NCBI GenBank assembly: GCA_022482625.1
Contig: JAKVOU010000001.1
Location: 744,001 to 808,000 of the forward strand
DNA length: 64,000 nt
DNA from: Spirochaetia bacterium
GTDB lineage: Bacteria; Spirochaetota; Spirochaetia; Sphaerochaetales; Sphaerochaetaceae
Direction: 5' to 3'
Both the position numbers and the translations under genes were made by a program. Positions 8,747 to 17,516 of the stretch are shown piece after piece; the first letter of the stretch is position 1; every line of letters begins with the position of its first letter. The notes beneath the pieces are model-generated. The model did not search any database. It had not been told where the DNA came from and saw nothing but the letters and a program-made list of their open reading frames with translations.

Positions 8747-9622
8747 CTACTTTCTGCTTTTTTTCTTGGAATCTTCCAGAAGTAACATCATCTTGTCCCT
8801 GCGTTCCTTTGCTGCCTGCATGCCTCTTGCTCTCCAACTTCTGAGTTCGTTCCTTGCAGTCTCAAGCTGCAGACGCAAGCCTTCGTTACGACTGGTCATC
8901 GAGGGATTGGAGAGGATGATCCTCCTGCCTGTACGTCCGATCTCTCCCTTCATGTTGTCAATTTCAGCTTCCATCTTGGCAGTCAGCTTGGACATAAGCT
9001 CTGATGAAAGGCTCTCTTTCTGCAAAGCTATGGCACGCTCTTTCAATTCCTGAGTCTTCAGATGAAGATTCTCCACCCGTCTCTGGAATGCCTTCATCTT
9101 GAAGCACGAAGCGGTAAAATCGACGCCCATACCCACCACAATGGTCATGGACAAACTATAAAGGACATCCTGGGGCAGACGCAGGATGGTATTGGTACAG
9201 CCGATACTGAAAAACCTTGTTATCACCACACCGAGCAAACCGAACAATACCGAATTCAGCAAACATATCCTGCCATTGAGATTAAAACGGTGTTTGCTGT
9301 AATCCCAAAGCTTGATATGGAACAATTTCTCCAAAAACCACGAACCGAAATATTCAAGGAAACTTGAACTTACCGCTCCGGCAAGGAAGACTGAAAGGAT
9401 ATTGCCTCTCAGTTGGCCGACAGCCCTGCCAGCAACAGGAACGATCACATAGATGATAATCAATGCACCGAAACCATAAATCGGTAGGTATGGACCGTGA
9501 AGAAAGCCACGGTTGATAAAATGCCCGGCAGGTACCGAACAATAGACGACTTCACAGCACCACCCTATCACACTATAGATGAAAAAGTTGATTGCTAGTT
9601 GTTCAAACAGTTCAATGGACAT
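8747..9622 (-). CDS. CmpB-like membrane protein (putative ABC transporter type IV family)
   Basis: A 291-residue protein of the family annotated as ABC_trans_CmpB (PF06541), whose true role is unknown. The N-terminal half is membrane-embedded (about five helices to residue ~165) and carries the family signature FFIYSVIGWCCEVVY, then FINRGFLHGPYLPIYGFG. The C-terminal ~120 residues are soluble, strongly charged and probably coiled coil (repeated Glu, Lys, Arg and Leu with heptad spacing). The start at 9622 has GAGGAG four bases upstream. It is transcribed in the same direction as its neighbours, with 90 bases before the exporter palindrome. The family name does not prove an ABC function. Confidence 0.8.
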   Translation of the reverse strand: MSIELFEQLAINFFIYSVIGWCCEVVYCSVPAGHFINRGFLHGPYLPIYGFGALIIIYVIVPVAGRAVGQLRGNILSVFLAGAVSSSFLEYFGSWFLEKLFHIKLWDYSKHRFNLNGRICLLNSVLFGLLGVVITRFFSIGCTNTILRLPQDVLYSLSMTIVVGMGVDFTASCFKMKAFQRRVENLHLKTQELKERAIALQKESLSSELMSKLTAKMEAEIDNMKGEIGRTGRRIILSNPSMTSRNEGLRLQLETARNELRSWRARGMQAAKERRDKMMLLLEDSKKKSRK

Positions 9623-9668
9623 ACAGCTCCTCAATGTGCACACATGATAGGGCAATCAGCATTCTGGT

Positions 9669-11480
9669 TCAAGCAGGAAAAATCTTATCGAGCAGATCAG
9701 AAAGATCTGTCGATAGCCAGATAGAAGGAAAATCCTCATTGCTTGCAGCCCTTGCGATATGAGTCAATGCAATAAGATGATCCTGTCTGGCTTCAAGCGG
9801 ACCGAAAAGGAGAAACACAGCTTTCACAGGAGGTTCATCATCAGAAAAAGAAACCCCTTCCTTGCATCTTAGTGCAACCATTTCCATCTGGTCCAAATCA
9901 TCAAGAATTACATGGGGCACTGCAAGGAAACTGCTCAACTGTGTACTTGCCTCTTCTTCCCTATGAAGGAATTCATCCATCAGATGCTGCTTGTCATTAC
10001 AGGAAAATGGCAACATATCTCCATCAATGACCTGTTCAAGCAACTGTGGGAAAGAACAGGATTCCTGAATTTCATAGACCTTTGAACGCGCCACCAGCTC
10101 ATAGAAATATTTTTCCCTGCTGTCCCTTTCCACGACGATTTCCTCCAATTCCTTTTCCAGCAATCCCTGCGTCAGCCTTTCATCGGCAATGCGCTTGAGC
10201 ACGTGCAGCAAGGCATATTCACCACTGCTATGTTTGCTTCCATAGAACAAATAAAGAAGCAGGCATCCAAGCCCTAGGAGCAATGCGACTTCCAACGTCA
10301 GGCTTCCAAGCTCAAAGACGAAGAACGTAAACAGCAATATGCAGGCAATATGGAGCCAAGGATAGAACGGTGACTTGAAGGACGGCTGGTAGTATTCCAA
10401 GCGACTTTCCCGCAAGACAATGACAGAAATATTGGTAAGCACGTATGAAGTAAGTATGACACTCGATGCCGCTTTTACCAATGAGTTCAGATCAAGCAGC
10501 AATGATATCCACATCAGGAGACCGGTAATTATGATTGCGACATATGGCATTCCTCTCTTGTTGAGCCGGACGAAGAAAGATGGTAACAATCCATCCCGTG
10601 ACAAGGAAAGCGGATAGCGGGAAGCTGCCAGGATCCCTGCATTTGCAGTCGTCAGAAAAGCCAGGGAAGAAGCAATGTTCATAAGGATGAAGCCTATGCT
10701 TCCCAGGCTTACCGAAGCTGCCTGGGCAACCGGAGCCGGAGCAACAGCAAATTCCTCAGGGTCAAGAAGACCCGTGACTCCGACCATTACCAACACATAG
10801 AGAACGGTAACGACAATGATCGAAGAGAGCATACCCCTGGGGATATTCTTCTTTGGGTCTTTGATCTCTTCTGCCAGATTGGCTACCTTGAGCAATCCTC
10901 CGAACGAAATGAACACAAAACCTGAAGTCACCAGCATATCAGTCGGAGTGCCTTTGAAGAAAGGCTTATAATTAGCTGGATTGACTTTTCCCAATGAGGC
11001 TACTATGAAAACTACCAGCAGCAGAAGCAGGAATGCAACAAGCAACGACTGCAACCGTGCAGCTTCCTTTGCTCCGCTGAGATTGACGACTACGAAGAAA
11101 ACGATACAGATAGTAGAGGAAATAAGTGGATTGATGCCCCACAGCATCCATAGGACCTCGCCTATACCATACACGGCAAGTGCACTCTTCAAAGACAGTG
11201 CAAGCCATCCAAGGATACCTGAAAACGTCCCGACAAATGGCCCCAAGCTCCTGTTGATAAAGTAGTAGTCTCCGCCTGAACGGGGCATGGCAGTTGCCAG
11301 TTCAATCATGCTCAGGGACCCTAACATAGCAAGTATTCCAGCCAAGCCATAGGAAACAATTGCTGATGGACCGCTCTGGGCAAAAGCAAGGGACGGAAGG
11401 ATGAAAATGCCGGAACTGATCATTGCTCCGACAGCCAATGCGAATACGCCAGCGAGAGAAACATCTCGTTTCAGTTTCAT
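9669..11480 (-). CDS. APC-family amino-acid permease fused to a PTS EIIA-like domain
   Basis: A 603-residue protein. Residues ~1-400 form an APC-superfamily permease with about twelve membrane helices and the family glycine-rich helix 1 (VGAMISSGIFILPS, residues ~15-28). A linker follows, then residues ~455-603 form a soluble domain like PTS EIIA type 2 / EIIA-Ntr: SSFLAVPHVILDDL contains the expected phospho-His at about 523, and RQDHLIALTHIAR matches the second conserved His region. The start at 11480 has AGGAG seven bases upstream; the longer frame would add an implausible leader. Likely an amino acid or polyamine transporter in the inner membrane whose activity may respond to PTS phosphorylation. 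Substrate unknown. Confidence 0.85.
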   Translation of the reverse strand: MKLKRDVSLAGVFALAVGAMISSGIFILPSLAFAQSGPSAIVSYGLAGILAMLGSLSMIELATAMPRSGGDYYFINRSLGPFVGTFSGILGWLALSLKSALAVYGIGEVLWMLWGINPLISSTICIVFFVVVNLSGAKEAARLQSLLVAFLLLLLVVFIVASLGKVNPANYKPFFKGTPTDMLVTSGFVFISFGGLLKVANLAEEIKDPKKNIPRGMLSSIIVVTVLYVLVMVGVTGLLDPEEFAVAPAPVAQAASVSLGSIGFILMNIASSLAFLTTANAGILAASRYPLSLSRDGLLPSFFVRLNKRGMPYVAIIITGLLMWISLLLDLNSLVKAASSVILTSYVLTNISVIVLRESRLEYYQPSFKSPFYPWLHIACILLFTFFVFELGSLTLEVALLLGLGCLLLYLFYGSKHSSGEYALLHVLKRIADERLTQGLLEKELEEIVVERDSREKYFYELVARSKVYEIQESCSFPQLLEQVIDGDMLPFSCNDKQHLMDEFLHREEEASTQLSSFLAVPHVILDDLDQMEMVALRCKEGVSFSDDEPPVKAVFLLFGPLEARQDHLIALTHIARAASNEDFPSIWLSTDLSDLLDKIFPA

Positions 11481-11599
11481 CGGTGCTCCTGCAAAAGGGA
11501 ATTCGGACTCCCTTTTTATTAAAAATACTACCATGTACATACTGTTTGTCAAGAAAAACCACAATGATATATCTTTTCCCGACATTTCAAACAACTATA

Positions 11600-11878
11600 T
11601 ATGTATGAGAATGTGAAGAAAAATCTTTCTAAAACAAGAATCGACAGGCCATCAAATAAAAGGTAACTCTTGAATATTTATGCGAATAAGTGCGCAGTTT
11701 CATGTAGATAGTATACAGAATATACAAATATTTATTCAGGAATGGTTCGATATTCTAGCCAAAGATGATATTTTTTAAATATTTATTCATTAATCACTTG
11801 ACATAAATTACATAAATATACATACTCCAAACCGTCAATAAAGAGAAAACTCAACAAGGTCAATGGAGGACTAGTAAA
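11600..11878 (+). promoter_or_regulatory. argG leader: promoter and three ARG-box-like repeats
   Basis: Promoter TTGACA (11798-11803), 17-base spacer, CATACT (11821-11826). Upstream are three related sites: 11669-11686 (CTTGAATATTTATGCGAA) matches most fixed positions of the ArgR box, and the exact 13-mer AAATATTTATTCA occurs at 11726-11738 and again at 11777-11789, nine bases before the -35 box. This suggests control by an ArgR-type repressor. GGAGG lies 8 bases before the argG ATG. No argR gene is in the window. Confidence 0.5.
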
Positions 11879-13108
11879 ATGAGCAAAGAAAAGGTCATTC
11901 TCGCCTATAGCGGCGGTCTGGACACATCAGTCATTCTTAAGTGGCTGAGCAACAAGGGATTCGATGTAATTGCCTATGTGGCAAACGTCGGACAAAACGA
12001 AGATTTTGACGCAATCGAAAAGAAAGCCTATGCAACAGGCGCCAGCAAGGTCTATATCGAAGACCTACGTAAGGAACTTGTCACCGACTACATCTTTCCG
12101 GCTATGAAAGCAAATGCAATCTATGAGGGCACGTACATGCTCGGTACCTCCATCGCCCGTCCTATCATTGCAAAACGACACATTGAAATAGCTAAGAAAG
12201 AAGGAACCAAATATGTAGCACACGGCGCTACAGGCAAGGGCAATGACCAGGTAAGGTTCGAATTCGGTTACTATATGCACATGCATGATGTCAAGATTAT
12301 CTCTCCATGGAAAGATCCTGAATGGCTTTCACAGTTTGAAGGACGTTCTGACATGATTGCCTATGCCAAGAAGTACAATATTCCAATCAAGGCATCTACT
12401 AAAAAGCCATATAGCGAAGATGAAAACCTCATCCATATCAGCCATGAAGCAGGCATCTTGGAAGATGCCGGCAAGAGATGTCCTGAGGATGTCTTCAGTC
12501 TTACTGTAAGCCCGAAGCAGGCACCGGATAAGGAAACCATACTGACTTTCGAATTCAAGGACGGCACTCCGATTTCCGTAACCAATGAAACAGAAGGCAC
12601 CACGGTCACAGATCCTCTTGAGATGATCTATTATCTCAACAAGGTCGGTCATGACAATGGAGTCGGCAGGGTTGATATGGTCGAGAACCGTTACATCGGT
12701 ATCAAGAGCAGGGGCGTCTATGAGACCCCGGGCTGTGAAATCCTCTGGAAGGCACATCATAGTCTTGAAGGTCTGACAATGGACAAGGAAGTAATGCACT
12801 TGAGGGATTCTTTGATGCCCAAGTTTGCAGAACTTATCTATAACGGTTACTGGCACGCACCGGAATTCAATATGCTGGAAGCGGCAATGGAACAGAGCCA
12901 GAAGAACGTCACCGGCAAGTCTACTGTTGCCATCTATAAAGGCAATGTCATGATGGCCGGAATTTCCAGCCCATGTTCTCTCTACAATGAACAGCTGGGT
13001 TCCATGGAAGTCAAGGGCGGCTACGAGCCTGTTGATTGCAAAGGATTCATCAACATCAATGCAATCAGGTTGATGGCAAGTGCACAGAGAGACCACATGG
13101 AAGGCTAA
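11879..13108 (+). CDS. argG: Argininosuccinate synthase
   Basis: Cytoplasmic enzyme of arginine biosynthesis: citrulline + aspartate + ATP gives argininosuccinate + AMP + PPi. 409 residues, the normal length. The ATP-binding P-loop reads AYSGGLDTS at residues 9-17, and other family blocks are clear: [34 protein letters not shown] and [14 protein letters not shown]. The start has GGAGG at good spacing. It is a single-gene unit with its own leader (possible ARG boxes) and a terminator at 13129-13163. No other arginine gene lies nearby, so the pathway is scattered. Confidence 0.97.
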   Translation: MSKEKVILAYSGGLDTSVILKWLSNKGFDVIAYVANVGQNEDFDAIEKKAYATGASKVYIEDLRKELVTDYIFPAMKANAIYEGTYMLGTSIARPIIAKRHIEIAKKEGTKYVAHGATGKGNDQVRFEFGYYMHMHDVKIISPWKDPEWLSQFEGRSDMIAYAKKYNIPIKASTKKPYSEDENLIHISHEAGILEDAGKRCPEDVFSLTVSPKQAPDKETILTFEFKDGTPISVTNETEGTTVTDPLEMIYYLNKVGHDNGVGRVDMVENRYIGIKSRGVYETPGCEILWKAHHSLEGLTMDKEVMHLRDSLMPKFAELIYNGYWHAPEFNMLEAAMEQSQKNVTGKSTVAIYKGNVMMAGISSPCSLYNEQLGSMEVKGGYEPVDCKGFININAIRLMASAQRDHMEG

Positions 13109-13128
13109 AAAGCTTTTCAGCAAAAAAG

Positions 13129-13163
13129 GGAATCCGATCCGATTGGGTCGGGTTTCTTTTTTA
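13129..13163 (+). terminator. Terminator after argG
   Basis: GAATCCGATCC and GGGTCGGGTTTC pair around a GATT loop with some G-T pairs, followed by TCTTTTTT. About 20 bases past the argG stop. Confidence 0.7.
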
Positions 13164-13244
13164 TCGGTGTTTTCTTCCCTACAAAGGACTTCTCTTCGTC
13201 CTCCAGGTAATCGCGCGTTTAATTGACGGGAAATAGAAACATGT

Positions 13245-13294
13245 GATAATGTCAGAAGCGAAAGTGTATCGTAAGCTGTTCTGACGATATTATC
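13245..13294. repeat. Inverted repeat before the Y-family polymerase gene
   Basis: GATAATGTCAGAA (13245-13257) pairs with TTCTGAC-gat-ATTATC (13279-13294), leaving a 3-base bulge and a 21-base loop. TTCTTT follows. It stands about 70 bases before the polymerase gene, roughly where the sequence changes from argG-like to foreign-looking. Could be a leader hairpin, an operator or the edge of an inserted segment. Confidence 0.45.
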
Positions 13295-13365
13295 TTCTTT
13301 GGGAGAAAAAGTAGTCGAATTCTAATTTACCAAGCAGATAACTTTTCAGGGAGGTGACCGAAAGC

Positions 13366-14889
13366 GTGAAGAACAGAACATATATCGCAATCGATCTGAA
13401 ATCCTTCTATGCTTCAGTCGAATGTATAGAGCGAGGACTTGATCCGCTGACTACCAATCTTGTTGTCGCCGATGCGAGCCGTACCGAAAAAACCATCTGC
13501 CTCGCCGTCTCCCCTTCCCTCAAAGCCTACGGCATCCCCGGCAGGGCAAGATTATTCGAGGTTGTGCAGAAGGTTAAGGAAATCAACGCGGCCCGGCAAC
13601 GAATGGCGCCGGAACAAGTCTTTTCCGGTGCATCCTTCAGCGATACGGAACTGAAAGCCTCGTCGGGACTTTCGCTGGATTATATTGTTGCACCGCCGCA
13701 AATGGCACATTACATGTCTTGCAGCACACGGATTTACACGGTTTACTTAAAATATGTAGCGCCCGAAGATATTCACGTCTATTCCATTGACGAGGTCTTC
13801 ATTGACACCACTGATTACCTAAACACCTACAAACTCTCAGCCCGTGACTTTGCTACGAAAATGATTCAGGATGTTTTGGATACCACCGGTGTTACGGCGA
13901 CTGCCGGAATCGGTACGAATCTGTATCTGGCCAAGGTCGCAATGGATATTGAGGCAAAGCACATACCTGCTGACAAAAACGGTATGAGGATTGCCGAATT
14001 GGATGAAATAAGCTACCGTCGCTCGCTGTGGGCGCATCGGCCTTTGACAGATTTCTGGCGCGTCGGCAGAGGATATGCCCAAAAGCTGGAAAAACTCGGT
14101 CTCTTTACAATGGGAGATATCGCACGGTGCTCCCTTGGTAATCCTGCCGATCATTATAACGAGGATTTGCTGTACAAGCTGTTCGGCATCAACGCAGAGC
14201 TGCTGATTGACCACGCATGGGGATGGGAGCCCTGCACCATCGCCGATATCAAAGCGTATAAGCCGAGTACAAGTAGCATCGGATCAGGGCAGGTACTGCA
14301 ACACCCCTACTCCTTTGCCAAAGCAAGGCTGATCGTGCGGGAAATGGCCGATTTACTGGCACTCGACTTGGTGGATAAAAGGCTTGTGACCGACCAGCTT
14401 GCGTTGACCGTTGGTTATGATATTGAAAATCTGACCGATCCGAAGATCAAGAAACTCTATCACGGGGCAATCATGACCGACCGTTATGGGCGCGATGTTC
14501 CAAAATCCGCACACGGTACGACAAACCTCGGTAGGCGAACTGCCTCAACAATGCTGATTATGAATGCGATTACAGAACTGTTTGAGTGCATTGTTGACAA
14601 AAACCTTATGGTCAGGAGAGTCTATCTTACAGCAAATCATGTGGTAGATGAAGGGACCGTTCAAAAAAAGGATAGCTTTGAACAGCTTGACCTCTTCACG
14701 GACTACGCGGCGGCACAGGAAAAGAAAGAGGCCGAAAGAGTGAAGCTTGTACGGGAAAAAAAGATGCAGAAAGCAATGCTGGAGATCAAGAAGAAACACG
14801 GGAAGAATGCCATCCTAAGGGGAATGAATCTGGAAGAAGGCGCAACCACAGTTGACCGGAACAAACAGATCGGAGGACACAAAGCATGA
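13366..14889 (+). CDS. Y-family DNA polymerase (UmuC/UvrX-like)
   Basis: Error-prone lesion-bypass polymerase, 507 residues. The catalytic palm shows IAIDLKSFYASVECIERG (metal-binding Asp and the FYASVE motif) near the N-terminus, and VYSIDEVFIDTTDY with the SIDE pair around residue 145. The thumb HhH and little finger follow, and the tail is very basic (REKKMQKAMLEIKKKHGKN). I start it at the GTG at 13366: AGGGAGGTGA lies 8 bases upstream, whereas the earlier GTG overlaps that site. The following YolD-family gene overlaps its stop by 4 bases, the arrangement of the phage/plasmid uvrX-yolD pair of Firmicutes. Codon use differs from argG, suggesting transfer. Confidence 0.92.
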   Translation: MKNRTYIAIDLKSFYASVECIERGLDPLTTNLVVADASRTEKTICLAVSPSLKAYGIPGRARLFEVVQKVKEINAARQRMAPEQVFSGASFSDTELKASSGLSLDYIVAPPQMAHYMSCSTRIYTVYLKYVAPEDIHVYSIDEVFIDTTDYLNTYKLSARDFATKMIQDVLDTTGVTATAGIGTNLYLAKVAMDIEAKHIPADKNGMRIAELDEISYRRSLWAHRPLTDFWRVGRGYAQKLEKLGLFTMGDIARCSLGNPADHYNEDLLYKLFGINAELLIDHAWGWEPCTIADIKAYKPSTSSIGSGQVLQHPYSFAKARLIVREMADLLALDLVDKRLVTDQLALTVGYDIENLTDPKIKKLYHGAIMTDRYGRDVPKSAHGTTNLGRRTASTMLIMNAITELFECIVDKNLMVRRVYLTANHVVDEGTVQKKDSFEQLDLFTDYAAAQEKKEAERVKLVREKKMQKAMLEIKKKHGKNAILRGMNLEEGATTVDRNKQIGGHKA

Positions 14890-15314
14890 CGGGAACGTAT
14901 GACGACATCATCAACCTGCCACACCATGTCTCTGAGACACGTCCTCACATGACAGTAATTGACCGGGCAGCTCAGTTTTCTCCCTTCGCTGCGCTGACCG
15001 GTTACGATGATGCCGTCAAGGAAGCTGCAAGATTGACAAATAAGCGTATAGAATTAGACGAATATACGAAAGGAGTCTTGAACGACAGACTGCAGATCAT
15101 AGCGGGCCGCACAAAAGAACAGCCGGAAATCACGATTACCTATTTTCAGCCGGACAAAAAGAAAAGCGGCGGTACTTATATCACCGCTACTGGTTCGGTT
15201 AAAAAGATAGACGGATACAAACGGATTGTCGTTATGGACGATGGCACGACGATTCCCATTGATGAAATAATCAGCATAGACGGACAGATATTCGAAGCTC
15301 TGTGCAATAGGTAA
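14886..15314 (+). CDS. YolD-like family protein, partner of the Y-family polymerase
   Basis: A 142-residue protein of the YolD-like family (PF08863), recognised from DDIINLPHHVSETRPHM and the RAAQFSPFAALTGYDDAV block, with a C-terminal beta-rich half ending GTTIPIDEIISIDGQIFE. YolD proteins are small companions of mobile Y-family polymerases and are thought to act, by analogy, as UmuD-like accessory factors. The ATG overlaps the polymerase stop (ATGA), giving tight coupling. No self-cleavage Ser/Lys dyad of UmuD type is evident. Full length for the family. Confidence 0.85.
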   Translation: MTGTYDDIINLPHHVSETRPHMTVIDRAAQFSPFAALTGYDDAVKEAARLTNKRIELDEYTKGVLNDRLQIIAGRTKEQPEITITYFQPDKKKSGGTYITATGSVKKIDGYKRIVVMDDGTTIPIDEIISIDGQIFEALCNR

Positions 15315-15366
15315 CATTTAATCGGAATTTGCCGGTCATCTTAACTGTAAATCATGATATAGGACG

Positions 15367-15540
15367 GTGAATGTAACAAGCGACAGTTACCTTGTGCACA
15401 TTATGGACGACAAGCCGATTACAGCAAGGCAGACGATCAGGGCGTTGCCCGCTGTCGCAAAATACAAGCCCAATCTCATAGAGGATATTTATAACGCGCT
15501 GCACAAAGCGAAACAGGAATTTCACCCCACAGGCAAGTGA
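15367..15540 (+). pseudogene. Fragment of a HEAT-repeat-like protein
   Basis: A 57-codon open frame from a GTG (no convincing ribosome site) encoding SYLVHIMDDKPITARQTIRA then LPAVAKYKPNLIEDIYNALHKA. The alternation of short helices resembles the HEAT-like repeats of small Firmicutes proteins that accompany mobile modules, but the piece ends abruptly in QEFHPTGK. I read it as the remnant of a longer gene carried in with the polymerase-YolD pair. Family naming is tentative. Confidence 0.4.
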
Positions 15541-15833
15541 TCAGAATTTTCCGATTACCAGCTTTTCATGAAGAATCGGATAATGGTATAGCACATTGTT
15601 GGCAACGAAATCTCTTGGTTTATGTTCAAAGCCATTGTAGGTGATCTATGAACCGATTTCTATGGAAGGTTCATTCACGACATTCTTCAGATAGCCTGTC
15701 TGGGTATCCCCTATATCTTGTCTTTTCAGGAATAGTCATACTATCCTCCTTATTATACTAGATTTCAAGGACTGTTCCAGCAAAGGCAATGCATCGTCTT
15801 GCCATTGAATCTCTTTTCTCCTTCCATAAGGTC
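15541..15833. other. Intergenic stretch without a recognisable gene
   Basis: About 290 bases between the HEAT-like fragment and the GNAT gene. Every frame is broken by stops; no hairpin terminator or promoter of quality was seen. Probably debris at the edge of the transferred segment. Confidence 0.5.
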
Positions 15834-16304
15834 TCAGCGGCAATTCGGCAATTCCATCTCGTTGTCCATCTTCAGAAAACCGAATTTTTTATACAGGAAC
15901 CGTCCCATATCCGTAGCCTCAAGGGATATCGCTGGTATCCCTTTTGCCAAGGAAGCTTTGACCAACAGGCCAAGGACTTTGGAAGCTATTCCCTTTCTCC
16001 TGTACCTTTGGTCAGTATACATGTTCATGATATATGCTTTATAGCCGGTCTGGTTGTGATAGGTAGGCATCACCCTGAAAAAACTGACTCCGCCGGTACC
16101 GATGACAGTATCACCATCGAACACCAGATAAGCCACATGACTGCCATCAGCAAGGGCTTTCTTATAATATGCATAGGTATGCTTCCTGACTTCCGGCATA
16201 TCCATTGAATCATCCAGCCCATTGGCAGCCCGCAAAACCTTTATCCGAGTTTCTGTCAGCAGGCCCAAATCTTCAATTGTTGCTTCCCTATATAGAAAGT
16301 CCAT
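15834..16304 (-). CDS. GNAT-family N-acetyltransferase
   Basis: A 156-residue acetyl-CoA dependent acetyltransferase. The acetyl-CoA loop (R/Q-x-x-G-x-G/A) reads RYRRKGIAS near residues 100-108, after a typical beta-4 strand YIMNMYTDQ, and the C-terminal ISLEATDMGRFLYKKFGFLK matches the GNAT motif B region. The N-terminal REATIEDLGLLTETRI block is also typical. The acceptor is unknown (amine, amino acid or protein). It is transcribed against the polymerase module. The other GNAT in the window (34234-34740) is only distantly similar. Confidence 0.85.
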   Translation of the reverse strand: MDFLYREATIEDLGLLTETRIKVLRAANGLDDSMDMPEVRKHTYAYYKKALADGSHVAYLVFDGDTVIGTGGVSFFRVMPTYHNQTGYKAYIMNMYTDQRYRRKGIASKVLGLLVKASLAKGIPAISLEATDMGRFLYKKFGFLKMDNEMELPNCR

Positions 16305-16357
16305 TCTTATTTGCTCCTATGGAACCCATTGTAACTGAAGCCATACAGAAAAGAAAA

Positions 16358-17516
16358 TCATTTCGAGTATGCTTCGATGTAAGAATTTACCTGCGATGCA
16401 AGAAAAAGCGGCAGATTGAGCAGACGATACGGTCTTGCAGCATTGGAAGAAGTAACAGGTGTCCTCGCCTCTTCCACGGAAAATGTACCGCTGTATAACC
16501 GGACGGCAAGGCTATTCCCTGATGCATTGATGAATTCATGAAGGGAACGGAGTGTCCCATTCTTGCCTGATTTGACTTCAACAGGATATACCTTGCCTTT
16601 ATTTACCGTCAGGAAATCCACTTCAGCATTCGATTGTTTCTCTTCACGTATCCAAAACAAGGGTTTTTCACATATGGTATTGCTTCGAGCCATAAGTTCC
16701 TGGGCAACCAGCTGCTCAGCAAGTTTACCGGCATATAGAGCATCAAGAGATTCTTCGGTAAAATATGCCGCCTGGCCCCCCAATGCATAACCAAGCAACC
16801 CGGTATCAATAAATTGCAGCCGAGGCCTTCGCCTCAGATTCGGTACAAGAGGAAGTGCATAGCCAGTTACAGGATATCGCAGGTACAGTAGCATTGCTCG
16901 CTCCAAGGTACGCAAGGCATTTCCTACTTCCTTCGATTTGTAGCCTGAATTTCCAAAATGTTCAAAAGCAATCCGGTTCCCGACCTCCGCCGGAGTACTT
17001 TCAATGACATGCCTGATGATATCCGTTTCATGGCCACCCTTTGCGTATTTTGAAACATCATCCTTATATGCGGTAAGCAGGCTCTCATATACCGGCGAAA
17101 GCTGTGAAAGATCTTTCGTTTCGGCATACCGCACAACGGCTTCTGGCATTCCTCCGACAAATGTATAAAGCCGGAATAGCTCCATGAGCTTCTGCTCTGC
17201 GTACCGAGGGACAGGGATCGTATGGAAAGCATCAAGTGCCTGTGTTTCTCCTAATGCCTGAAGGAATTCTTCAAATGTCATCGGAAACAGGTAACGATAC
17301 TCAACCCGCCCGACAGGAAAGTTGACATGACGCTTGTCCATGGATATTTCAAGCAATGGCTCCGCACCGATGACAAACAAATCCGGCAACTCCTCATAGA
17401 AATAGCGCATCTGCATGACAGCCTGCGGCGAGTTTTGGATTTCATCAATGAACAGAAGCGTATCACCCTTTCTCCTGCAGTTCTTTTCAAGACAGATATA
17501 CTGGATCAATTCTTTT
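16358..17516 (-). pseudogene. C-terminal part of AAA ATPase (AAA_14/DUF4143), separated by IS insertion
   Basis: Downstream part of an ATP-binding protein cut by an IS1595-family element. It holds the Walker B segment DTLLFIDEIQNSP, the sensor region, and the C-terminal DUF4143 half, with the nuclease-like AEVDFLTV...VYPVEVKSGKNGT motif. The 8 bases ATTCTTTT at 17509-17516 are the target duplication. Joining this part to 18712-18919 with one copy of the duplication restores an uninterrupted 452-codon gene (VKE|LIQYIC), a normal length for the family. An internal ATG might allow a product lacking the P-loop, but it could not bind ATP normally. Function of the family is unclear; it is common in accessory regions. 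Confidence 0.88.

Noticed and set aside
12329-13123. 264-residue open frame antisense to argG
   Set aside because: Shadow of a highly conserved gene; no independent signals.
13201-13353. LexA/SOS box before the Y-family polymerase
   Set aside because: No CGAAC-N4-GTTCG or CTGT-N8-ACAG type site; only an inverted repeat that fits a hairpin.
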